11,064 nucleotides of DNA from positions 1 through 11,064 of the forward strand of contig JAQGKH010000014.1 of the NCBI GenBank assembly GCA_028290225.1. Reading direction: 5' to 3'. This document shows, in pieces, positions 1 to 4,468 of this stretch. How positions within the stretch are numbered: position 1 is the stretch's first letter; the number at the start of each line of letters is the position of its first letter. The position numbers and the translations under genes are program-made. Source of the stretch: Devosia sp. (lineage in GTDB: Bacteria > Pseudomonadota > Alphaproteobacteria > Rhizobiales > Devosiaceae). The notes under the pieces are model-generated. The model was not told where the DNA came from. It made no database searches and worked only from the letters and a program-made list of their open reading frames with translations.

Positions 1-546
1 ATCCTGGTTGTAGATGTGCTCGGTAATTTCCAGCTGCGACACCACGCGGCCCCGTTGATGCACCAGATAGGCGATCAGCTTGAACTCCTGGGGCGTCAGA
101 TCAACCGGCACCCCATTGTTGCTGACCTGCATGGTGCGCATGTCCAACAGATAGGGCCCGAACGGAACTCGGGAGGACGCCAGCCCGGCCGACCGCCGGA
201 CGAGCGAGCGAATGCGAGCGATGATTTCCATCATGTGGAAGGGCTTGACCACGTAATCGTCGGCACCCGCCTCGATGCCATCGACCCGCTCTTCCCATTG
301 CCCGCGCGCTGTCAGGATCAGCACCGGCGTCAACCGTCCGGCATTGCGCCAACGTTTCAGGACGGTCAGCCCATCCATTTGCGGCAGCCCGAGGTCGAGA
401 ATAATGGCGTCGAAGGCTTCGGTGTCCCCGCGAAACCAGGCGGCTTCGCCGTCGCTTTCGCGCTCCACCGCAAAGCCCGCCCGGCTCAGGGCGGTCACGA
501 GGCTTTCGGCGATCCGGTCATCATCCTCGGCAATGAGTACGCGCAT
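1..546 (-). CDS. OmpR/PhoP-family response regulator, partial (C-terminus off window)
   Basis: A DNA-binding response regulator that would be phosphorylated by a partner sensor kinase and act on promoters in the cytoplasm. The visible 182 codons hold a full receiver domain (about residues 1-115): acidic pocket E7-D8-D9, phospho-acceptor D51 in the 'LDLGLP' context, T79 in 'LILTARG' and K101 in 'YVVKPF'. A winged-helix domain begins around residue 128 ('LTPQEFKLIAYLVHQ') and is cut by the window edge before the recognition helix is complete. The start ATG at 546-544 shares its A with the TGA stop of the upstream PepSY gene (TGATG), so the two genes are translationally coupled. The family usually has about 220 residues, so roughly 40 are missing. 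A histidine kinase gene is expected next, off the left edge, which is inference. It closely resembles the PhoP/QseB-like branch. Confidence 0.95.
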   Translation of the reverse strand, partial: MRVLIAEDDDRIAESLVTALSRAGFAVERESDGEAAWFRGDTEAFDAIILDLGLPQMDGLTVLKRWRNAGRLTPVLILTARGQWEERVDGIEAGADDYVVKPFHMMEIIARIRSLVRRSAGLASSRVPFGPYLLDMRTMQVSNNGVPVDLTPQEFKLIAYLVHQRGRVVSQLEITEHIYNQD

Positions 547-1160
547 CAGCGAACCACCACAGGCCGGCCCGAATTGGCATAGTAATATTGCACGCTGACG
601 CGCCCCCCCGGCGTAAGCACCTTGATGGCGTAGAGCAAAAAGCCGTTGACCGTCACCAGTTCGGCATCGATCACCTCACCCCCGGTAGTGGCGCGCACCT
701 CAGGCAGCAAGGTTTCGAGGGGAACCGCTCGGCCGGACTGGACGGCTTCGAGCGCCGAACGCTCCGGACTGCTGGTTGCTGGATCGGGCGCCGCATCTGC
801 TGCGCCTGAGGCCTCGGCAGCCCCACCGGCATTGCCGTTGCTTGAGCCGCTGTTTCCCTTGCCGTTGCCGGAATTGCCATTGCCGGAATTGCCGTTGTTG
901 CCGCTGCCGCTATTGCCGTTCCCGTTCCCGTTTCCGCTGTTGCCATCAGCCGCTTGATCGCTGCCGTCCTCTTCGTCGTCGTCGTCGTCGTCGTCGTCGT
1001 CTTCTTCTTCGTCGTCGTCTTCGTCGCCGGAGTTGCCAGTGTCCTCGCTTTCACTCTCGGTATTGCCGTTGCCGTTGCCGTTGCCATTGCCCTGCGCCCA
1101 GCTTGGCTGGGCCAGCAGGGTAAGCAGAACAAGCAAAATCAACGGCGCGCGGATCGGCAT
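546..1160 (-). CDS. Secreted PepSY-domain protein with Gly/Asn and Asp/Glu low-complexity tracts
   Basis: A 204-residue exported protein. The start ATG at 1160 gives a clean signal peptide (MPIRAPLILLVLLTLLAQPS, then a WAQ cleavage-like end). An in-frame ATG at 1211 would add 17 residues of poor signal-peptide character and would place the start inside the upstream direct repeats, so I prefer 1160. After the signal come GN dipeptide repeats, an Asp/Glu run of about 20 residues (with nine consecutive Asp), and a second GN/GS-rich stretch. The C-terminal 65 residues ('ALEAVQSGRAVPLETLLPEV' through 'YYYANSGRPVVVR') look like a single PepSY domain. PepSY proteins encoded beside two-component systems are common in alphaproteobacteria and may modulate the kinase from the periplasm; that role is inference. 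The stop overlaps the response-regulator start by one base. The low-complexity DNA is highly repetitive and may vary in length between strains. Confidence 0.88.
   Translation of the reverse strand: MPIRAPLILLVLLTLLAQPSWAQGNGNGNGNGNTESESEDTGNSGDEDDDEEEDDDDDDDDDEEDGSDQAADGNSGNGNGNGNSGSGNNGNSGNGNSGNGKGNSGSSNGNAGGAAEASGAADAAPDPATSSPERSALEAVQSGRAVPLETLLPEVRATTGGEVIDAELVTVNGFLLYAIKVLTPGGRVSVQYYYANSGRPVVVR
858..944. repeat. Imperfect TTGCCG-type hexamer repeats in the PepSY gene
   Basis: Degenerate repeats of TTGCCG/TTGCCA/TTCCCG on the plus strand encode the second Gly/Asn-rich tract of the PepSY protein. Units are multiples of 3 or 6 bases, so a change in copy number would keep the frame. Confidence 0.75.
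973..1028. repeat. TCG/TTC trinucleotide microsatellite encoding the acidic tract
   Basis: A near-perfect run of TCG triplets, broken by TTC triplets, read on the minus strand as GAC/GAA (Asp/Glu). About nine consecutive TCG units start at 973. Slippage would change the length of the acidic run but not the frame. Confidence 0.85.
1063..1091. repeat. TTGCCG hexamer tandem repeat encoding the N-terminal GN tract
   Basis: About five tandem copies of TTGCCG (the last ones TTGCCA/TTGCCC), encoding the Gly-Asn dipeptides directly after the signal peptide of the PepSY protein. Confidence 0.8.
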
Positions 1161-1166
1161 GGGGCA

Positions 1167-1202
1167 ACTGTATCCCGCAATGACTGACAAACAGCTGACA
1201 AA
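1167..1202 (-). promoter_or_regulatory. Candidate autoregulated promoter of the PepSY-response regulator operon
   Basis: Read on the minus strand, TTTGTCAG occurs twice (1202-1195 and 1191-1184) with an exact 11-bp period, followed after 11 bases by TACAGT (1172-1167), a plausible -10. OmpR/PhoP-family regulators bind direct repeats spaced one helical turn apart, and a PhoP-type box usually replaces the -35 about this far from the -10. The repeat and spacing are seen; binding by this regulator is inferred. The A of the start codon at 1160 lies 7 bases after the -10, so the transcript could be leaderless, and no Shine-Dalgarno is visible. Confidence 0.55.
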
Positions 1203-1303
1203 GCCGCTCACGGCCAGGTCACGGGTAGTCAGCTAAGGTGAGATCGTTGAGTTCCAGGATCCCATGCCTTTGCGGATCGCCCGTTCTTGGAGCGTCAGCT
1301 AGC

Positions 1304-1349
1304 AAACGGCGCCAGAAGTACACCCCCCGCGCTTCTGGTGCCGTTTTTC
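1304..1349 (+). terminator. Strong intrinsic terminator-like hairpin pointing along the plus strand
   Basis: Stem arms 1304-1318 and 1332-1346 pair over 15 bp with a single G-U wobble around a 13-nt loop, followed by TTTTT C TTTT. This is a good rho-independent terminator for plus-strand RNA, but no plus-strand gene lies upstream in the window. On the minus strand it lies 64 bp past the end of the 80-residue gene, where the T-tract is only three bases, so it could also act weakly there. Confidence 0.7.
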
Positions 1350-1409
1350 TTTTCCAGGTTCTTGCGCCACCATTCGTCCCGAACCGCGGGGGATCGAACT
1401 TGGCGGCGC

Positions 1410-1652
1410 TCAGTTCTTGCGCGGCAGCGGAAACTCGGCGCTGCGATATAGCCGCGTCAACTCCTGTTCGCGATAGGCACGCGAGCCGACCCGCAGCAAC
1501 GCCCCGTGCAGGCTCACCGGTGCGGCTTCTTCAACGGCAAAGCGAATGGCCTGGGCGGCGGTGCGGAACCGGCGCGCTCCTTGGGCGTAGGCGGTTTGCG
1601 GATCACGGCCGAGATACAGCTCGGCTGGGGCAGAATAGTCAGTGTAAGTCAT
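1410..1652 (-). CDS. Small conserved-type hypothetical protein (80 aa)
   Basis: An 80-residue protein beginning 'MTYTDYSAPAELYLGRD' and ending 'YRSAEFPLPRKN'. It has no signal peptide or membrane segment. The pattern 'RFRTAAQAIRFAVEE' followed by a basic middle and 'LTRLYRSAEFPLPR' resembles short proteins of unknown function I recall from rhizobia and relatives; I know of no assigned function. A start ATG at 1652 with only a weak CGAG upstream fits the composition of the frame. It lies downstream of the 6S RNA gene on the same strand, with two hairpins in the leader between them, so read-through from the 6S promoter is possible. The strong hairpin at 1304-1346 may mark its 3' end. Confidence 0.72.
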   Translation of the reverse strand: MTYTDYSAPAELYLGRDPQTAYAQGARRFRTAAQAIRFAVEEAAPVSLHGALLRVGSRAYREQELTRLYRSAEFPLPRKN

Positions 1653-1666
1653 AAAATCTCGTTGGG

Positions 1667-1687
1667 AGCCCCACTAAAGCGGGGGCT
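1667..1687 (-). terminator. Possible weak terminator or leader hairpin before the 80-aa gene
   Basis: The arms AGCCCC (1667-1672) and GGGGCT (1682-1687) form a 6-bp GC-rich stem. On the minus strand it is followed about 10 bases later by ATTTTATG, which includes the start codon of the 80-residue gene. The U-tract is poor, so it may partly end the 6S-region transcript or simply structure the leader. Confidence 0.35.
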
Positions 1688-1692
1688 ATGCT

Positions 1693-1718
1693 CACTTGCC
1701 GGCGCTTCGGGGCAAGTG
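1693..1718. repeat. Perfect 8-bp inverted repeat between 6S RNA and the 80-aa gene
   Basis: CACTTGCC (1693-1700) and GGCAAGTG (1711-1718) are perfect complements around a 10-nt loop that contains CTTCGG on the plus strand. No U-tract follows on either strand. It may be a structural or processing element in the RNA downstream of 6S. Confidence 0.5.
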
Positions 1719-1798
1719 GCTGCTCCGGCCAGCATGGCGGGTCGCGGGCAGCGTGGATGAACTGGCAAGAGGCAGGCAGCAACCGTTATGGTGCTTGA

Positions 1799-1820
1799 AC
1801 GAAGCTCACGCGAGCTCCGT
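1799..1820 (-). other. Hairpin overlapping the 3' end of 6S RNA
   Basis: On the minus strand ACGGAGCTC (1820-1812), loop GCGT, and GAGCTTCGT (1807-1799) form a 9-bp stem. Its G-U pair exists only if RNA is made from the minus strand (on the plus strand it is an A-C mismatch), which supports minus-strand transcription. It shares 1815-1820 with the 6S closing stem, so the two folds exclude each other. No U-tract follows. Confidence 0.5.
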
Positions 1821-1963
1821 CCGCTGACCTGCCGACCTTGCCAAGGTAGGGTGAACACGCGCGTTGCAGTTTTCGGCTGCTGTCGAACCCAGATGCACCG
1901 CATCGGGCAACAACAATGCCTCTCCGGGCTTCACCAAGCAAGCAGCGCCACCGGACAGAAGCC
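1812..1963 (-). ncRNA. ssrS: 6S RNA (regulator of RNA polymerase holoenzyme)
   Basis: 6S RNA mimics an open promoter and binds the housekeeping RNA polymerase holoenzyme. On the minus strand the segment carries the blocks I know from E. coli 6S in the same order: GTGGCGCTGC near 1951-1942, TTGGTGAA at 1937-1930, AAAACTGC at 1873-1866, then TTCACC at 1855-1850 followed by CCTTGGCAAGG. GGTGAA pairs with TTCACC. The ends form a closing stem of 9 pairs (1960-1952 with 1823-1815, two of them G-U). The length of about 152 nt matches alphaproteobacterial 6S. A TATAGT -10 lies 7 bases before the proposed 5' end. Exact ends are estimated. An alternative hairpin at 1799-1820 overlaps the 3' arm. Confidence 0.85.
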
Positions 1964-1969
1964 AGCAAC

Positions 1970-1975
1970 ACTATA
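1970..1975 (-). promoter_or_regulatory. -10 element (TATAGT) of the proximal 6S RNA promoter
   Basis: TATAGT on the minus strand, 7 bases from the predicted 6S 5' end at about 1963. No clear TTGACA-like -35 is found 16-18 bases further upstream (the spot reads CATCCT). Confidence 0.6.
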
Positions 1976-2045
1976 CCTGCGCGGGAAAACGGAGGATGCC
2001 GCGCCGAAAATCAGCAGCCTATTTGGCTCAGGAACGCGCAAGCAC

Positions 2046-2074
2046 AACATAGGTGCGCTAGCGTCAAATGTAAA
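2046..2074 (-). promoter_or_regulatory. Distal sigma70-type promoter upstream of 6S RNA
   Basis: On the minus strand TTTACA (2074-2069), a 17-bp spacer and TATGTT (2051-2046) form a good housekeeping promoter. The start would fall near 2039, giving a 6S precursor with about 76 extra 5' bases. Tandem promoters with a long precursor are known for E. coli ssrS; that this one is used is inference. Confidence 0.6.
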
Positions 2075-2118
2075 CCCCAGGTTGGGAGAGGGCCGTCGGG
2101 CCTGAATTCAAACGCTGC

Positions 2119-2373
2119 CTAGGCCAGTTCGCCCCAGTCCTTGCGCCACAATCTCTCGTCTTCCACCATCACCACGATCCGGTTGAGGCCCGATCTTTGC
2201 CGCAACTCTTCGGCCGCCGCCAGCGCTGCCGGCACCGGCAGGGGAAAGTTGGCGATCACATCGACCGCAGCAACATCGGCAACGGTGCGCCCCAGGGACT
2301 CGCGCACGGTGACCACCACTGCGTCCCACGGCACTCGCGTTTTCGGCAATAGTCGCTCAAGCTTGATCAACAC
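2119..2373 (-). CDS. Small hypothetical protein (84 aa)
   Basis: An 84-residue cytoplasmic-looking protein, 'MLIKLERLLPKTRVPWDAVV' to 'MVEDERLWRKDWGELA'. It starts with GTG at 2373, preceded by a GGGGAT stretch that could serve as ribosome-binding site; an alternative TTG start is the second codon. The Ala-rich middle ('ADVAAVDVIANFPLPVPAAL') suggests helices, and the C-terminal 'IVVMVEDERLWRKDWGEL' resembles the ends of short hypothetical proteins I recall from Hyphomicrobiales. I cannot assign a function. It lies upstream of the 6S gene on the same strand, about 45 bp before the distal 6S promoter, and is probably a separate transcription unit. Confidence 0.68.
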   Translation of the reverse strand: MLIKLERLLPKTRVPWDAVVVTVRESLGRTVADVAAVDVIANFPLPVPAALAAAEELRQRSGLNRIVVMVEDERLWRKDWGELA

Positions 2374-2641
2374 CCGATCCCCGCTGGTTTCAGTACAGTA
2401 AATAACTCGCTAACCTAATCGGTTGCATCACAAATGCAGTGCCCCAAACGCCTGCGCTGCTTGAATAAACCCGTTTCGCCATTCCGTCTGCCGGCGGGGC
2501 TCATCGTGGGTGTTTAACAATCCTGGAATGTCATTCCCTCCAGCACCTGACCTAAGCCGCACATCAGCGTCCAGGCATGCATTGGACGGCCCCTCGGTGC
2601 ACGGCCCTCGCTGGGAGCGTGCTGATCTGTGAGCCCCGGCC
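2374..2641. other. Intergenic region between divergent small genes
   Basis: No convincing gene. It would hold the promoter of the minus-strand 84-residue gene, which I cannot place. A short palindrome GGAATG-T-CATTCC lies at 2525-2537, and a rough direct repeat of ACGGCCC(C)TCG lies near 2586-2610. The frames open through here on the minus strand are shadows of the gene at 2696. Confidence 0.5.
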
Positions 2642-2666
2642 GGAACTGCCGGGATGCGGCTACGTT
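2642..2666 (+). promoter_or_regulatory. EcfG-type general stress response promoter
   Basis: GGAAC (2642-2646), a 16-bp spacer and CGTT (2663-2666) match exactly the known alphaproteobacterial EcfG consensus GGAAC-N16/17-CGTT. A start near 2673 would leave a leader of about 23 nt, with an AAGGAGAA ribosome-binding site (2683-2690) before the ATG at 2696. Confidence 0.8.
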
Positions 2667-2695
2667 GGTTTTGGGCAATGGCAAGGAGAACCATC

Positions 2696-2989
2696 ATGGC
2701 CAATCCATCCACCAATGTCGGCAATCGCAGCGGCGGCCAGGCCGCCGGTGTTGATCCCGACGCGGAGCCCAGCGGCGGCAATCTTGATGAATTCGACATC
2801 GCTTCCGACCTGCAGGGCCGCAACCAGCTGCAGGGCGACAACCAGGCCGACCGCATCAACCAGCGCCAAGCCCAGGCCGAGGCCAAGGGCGACACCGACG
2901 GGCTGATTGAAAGCTTCGAGAAGATGGACAAGGATGTCCGCGCTGAACGCGACCTGGGCAAGGGCAATCGCAGCGGCGCCGGCCAGTAG
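2696..2989 (+). CDS. Small hydrophilic, probably disordered stress protein (97 aa)
   Basis: A 97-residue protein, very polar and rich in Gln, Asn, Asp and Gly, without Cys, signal peptide or membrane segment. The start ATG at 2696 has an AAGGAGAA site 5 bases upstream, far better than the in-frame ATG at 2654, which lies inside the promoter. The motif GNRSGG near the N-terminus is echoed by GNRSGAG at the C-terminus. The middle 'QLQGDNQADRINQRQAQAEA' and the following 'LIESFEKMDKDVRAERDL' are likely helical. The exact EcfG-type promoter upstream argues that it is induced by general stress. Small hydrophilic proteins of this kind may protect macromolecules during drying or osmotic stress, but that role is only inferred from composition. 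Confidence 0.85.
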   Translation: MANPSTNVGNRSGGQAAGVDPDAEPSGGNLDEFDIASDLQGRNQLQGDNQADRINQRQAQAEAKGDTDGLIESFEKMDKDVRAERDLGKGNRSGAGQ

Positions 2990-3172
2990 CAAAATTGACC
3001 TGATCGGGATCGCAGGGCAGTCTTGTGCCCGGGCCTTGCCTGCCCGTCATGCCGAACGCATGGCGGCAGTCCGCCGGATTTGCACAGGCTTGTGCGGCCC
3101 CACCGGCGAAACTCCAGTGCAAAGCGGTTAAACCGGGTTCAGCACAATGGTCTGAACACAGGAGCGGCAGTC

Positions 3173-3556
3173 ATGCCCATCAAGCGCTATGGCACGGAAA
3201 AAAGCGGGGCAGGCGGGCAGAACCTGCCATTCGCCCGGGCGGTGGAAGCCGGCGGGTTTTTGTATGTCTCGGGCCAGGTGGCCATGAAGGACGGCGAGAT
3301 CATGGGCGTGGGCATTGTGGAGCAAACCCATATGGCCATCCGGAACCTGATCGCGATCCTCGAGGAAGCCGGTTATGGGCTCGAACATGTGGTGCGCTGC
3401 GGCGTATGGCTCGATGATCCCCGCGATTTCTGGAGCTTCAATGCCGTTTACAAGAGCTATTTCGGTGAACATCCCCCGGCGCGCTCGGCGGTGCAGTCGC
3501 ATATGATGGTGGACTGCAAGGTCGAGATCGACTGCGTCGCCTTCAAGGATCCGTAA
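3173..3556 (+). CDS. RidA-family (YjgF/YER057c/UK114) imine/enamine deaminase-like protein
   Basis: A 127-residue RidA-superfamily protein. Archetypal RidA forms a cytosolic trimer and hydrolyses reactive imine/enamine intermediates such as 2-aminoacrylate from PLP enzymes. The ligand-binding Arg is R104 in 'PPARSAV', N90 matches the conserved Asn, and E118 in 'VEID' matches the conserved Glu, so an active deaminase is plausible. The position equivalent to E. coli Cys107 is Ala106, as in many paralogues outside the archetypal subgroup, so the exact substrate is open. The start ATG at 3173 has AGGAG 8 bases upstream. The upstream extension of the frame, back to 3023, lacks the family's N-terminal pattern. 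Only 3 nt separate its stop from the DNA glycosylase start, so they are likely co-transcribed. Confidence 0.92.
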   Translation: MPIKRYGTEKSGAGGQNLPFARAVEAGGFLYVSGQVAMKDGEIMGVGIVEQTHMAIRNLIAILEEAGYGLEHVVRCGVWLDDPRDFWSFNAVYKSYFGEHPPARSAVQSHMMVDCKVEIDCVAFKDP

Positions 3557-3559
3557 GGG

Positions 3560-4126
3560 GTGCCTGGGCCGCTATCCCGCGCCTTCTTTGATCGCCCGGT
3601 GGCCATCGTCGCCCCCGAGCTGATCGGCGCTACCCTGCTGGTCGGCGGCGTCGGCGGGCGGCTGGTGGAGGTCGAGGCCTATGACGAGGCCGATCCCGCT
3701 TCCCATAGCTTTCGCGGGCCCACGCCGCGCAACCGGGCGATGTTCGGCCCGCCCGGCCAAACCTATGTTTACAAGATCTACGGCATTCACTGGTGCCTCA
3801 ATTTCGTGTGCCAGCCCGGCAGCGCCGTGCTGATCCGCGCGCTTGAGCCCACCACCGGGCTCAATCGCATGCGCGCCCTCCGGGGCGCACTTGCCGACCG
3901 GCAGCTGTGTTCAGGCCCGGGCAAGCTGTGCCGGGCCCTCGGCATCGATGGCAGCCATAACGGCCTGCCCCTCGACGAGCCCCCCTTTGCCGTGCTGGAA
4001 GCCAGCGCCGGCGCCAAGGTCGCGGCCGGCCCCCGGATCGGCATCACCAAGGGCGCCGACACCCCTTGGCGCTTCGCCGAGCCAGGCTCGCCCTTTCTCA
4101 GCCGCCCCTTGCCCAAAGCGCGCTAA
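3560..4126 (+). CDS. 3-methyladenine DNA glycosylase, AAG/MPG family
   Basis: A monofunctional base-excision repair enzyme that removes alkylated and deaminated purines (3-methyladenine, hypoxanthine). The 188 residues are typical for bacterial AAG proteins. Matches to human AAG are clear: 'VEAY' with catalytic Glu39 and Tyr41 (human E125, Y127), His49 (H136), the 'TPRNRAMF' block at 55-62, 'YVYKIYGIHWCLN' at 69-81 with Asn81 (N169), and 'LIRALEP' with Arg93 (R182). It starts with GTG at 3560, three bases after the ridA-like stop, with AAGGAT inside the end of that gene as a possible ribosome-binding site. This suggests coupling to the RidA-like gene; both deal with chemically damaging by-products, which is an inference about why they sit together. 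Confidence 0.95.
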   Translation: MPGPLSRAFFDRPVAIVAPELIGATLLVGGVGGRLVEVEAYDEADPASHSFRGPTPRNRAMFGPPGQTYVYKIYGIHWCLNFVCQPGSAVLIRALEPTTGLNRMRALRGALADRQLCSGPGKLCRALGIDGSHNGLPLDEPPFAVLEASAGAKVAAGPRIGITKGADTPWRFAEPGSPFLSRPLPKAR

Positions 4127-4142
4127 TCTTGGTGCGGGCCGG

Positions 4143-4167
4143 GGAACGATCGGCCGATCCCCGCCTT
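4143..4167 (+). promoter_or_regulatory. Near-consensus EcfG-type promoter
   Basis: GGAAC (4143-4147), 16 bp, then CCTT (4164-4167): one mismatch from GGAAC-N16-CGTT. A start near 4174 would give a leader of about 92 nt before the gene at 4266. The kind of genes downstream supports it, but the mismatch in the -10 makes it tentative. Confidence 0.42.
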
Positions 4168-4265
4168 TCTTTCCCATCAACGGGCACGAGCTTGACGCCG
4201 GGTTTCGGGGCAGGGCCCCGCGCCTCCCGCCTGACCTTGCCCGTCGCGCCATAAGGGAGACTCCC

Positions 4266-4442
4266 ATGCCTCAGGGTGACAAATCCGCTTACACCGACAA
4301 GCAGAAGCGCAAGGCCGAGCATATTGAGGAAGGCTACGAAAAACGTGGCGTTCCTGAGGATGAAGCCGAGCGCCGCGCCTGGGCCACCGTCAACAAGCAG
4401 GATGGCGGCGGCAAGCAATCGGGCTCCGGCCGCAAGCACTGA
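4266..4442 (+). CDS. Short charged protein of the 'plasmid stabilization protein'-like type (58 aa)
   Basis: A 58-residue, very hydrophilic protein with the pattern 'GDKSAYTDKQKRKAEHIEEG' followed by 'YEKRGVPEDEAERRAWATVN' and a Gly/Ser/Lys-rich tail. Close relatives are common in Hyphomicrobiales and are often labelled 'plasmid stabilization protein', a label without firm functional support. The central part is likely a pair of helices; the tail is likely disordered. The ATG at 4266 has AAGGGAGA (4253-4260) in good position; the longer frame open from 3843 is a shadow of the glycosylase. It precedes a stress-type dehydrogenase by 26 nt and has an EcfG-like motif upstream, which points to the general stress regulon rather than plasmid maintenance. 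Confidence 0.85.
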   Translation: MPQGDKSAYTDKQKRKAEHIEEGYEKRGVPEDEAERRAWATVNKQDGGGKQSGSGRKH

Positions 4443-4468
4443 TTTCCAACCAATCGAGCAAAATCCCC

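Noticed and set aside
858..1091. CRISPR-like repeat array
   Set aside because: Units are 3 or 6 bases, coding and without spacers; they are low-complexity codon repeats.
954..1187. Plus-strand ORF with long Val runs resembling membrane segments
   Set aside because: It is the antisense reading of the Asp/Glu and Gly/Asn repeats of the PepSY gene.
1565..1590. GGAAC-N16-CGTA, EcfG-like, plus strand
   Set aside because: It lies antisense inside the 80-residue gene, with no plus-strand gene downstream.
1811..1835. Cobalamin riboswitch B12-box-like GACCTGCC on the plus strand
   Set aside because: No other riboswitch elements and no B12-related gene follow; the bases belong to 6S RNA on the other strand.
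1780..1925. tmRNA (ssrA), because the minus strand has TCTGGGTTCGACAG, similar to the tmRNA 5' domain
   Set aside because: No tag reading frame, no T-arm and no matching acceptor end were found on either side; the whole segment fits 6S RNA much better.
1649..2105. Several overlapping small ORFs on both strands
   Set aside because: They cross the 6S RNA gene and its promoters, lack ribosome-binding sites and have composition unlike proteins (Arg/Cys/Pro rich).
2586..2610. Imperfect direct repeat ACGGCCC(C)TCG
   Set aside because: Short and GC-rich, with no associated gene boundary or element; chance is likely.
2428..2967. 179-residue minus-strand ORF opposite the small stress protein
   Set aside because: Ser/Arg/Pro-rich shadow; the plus strand has an EcfG promoter, a strong ribosome-binding site and sensible composition.
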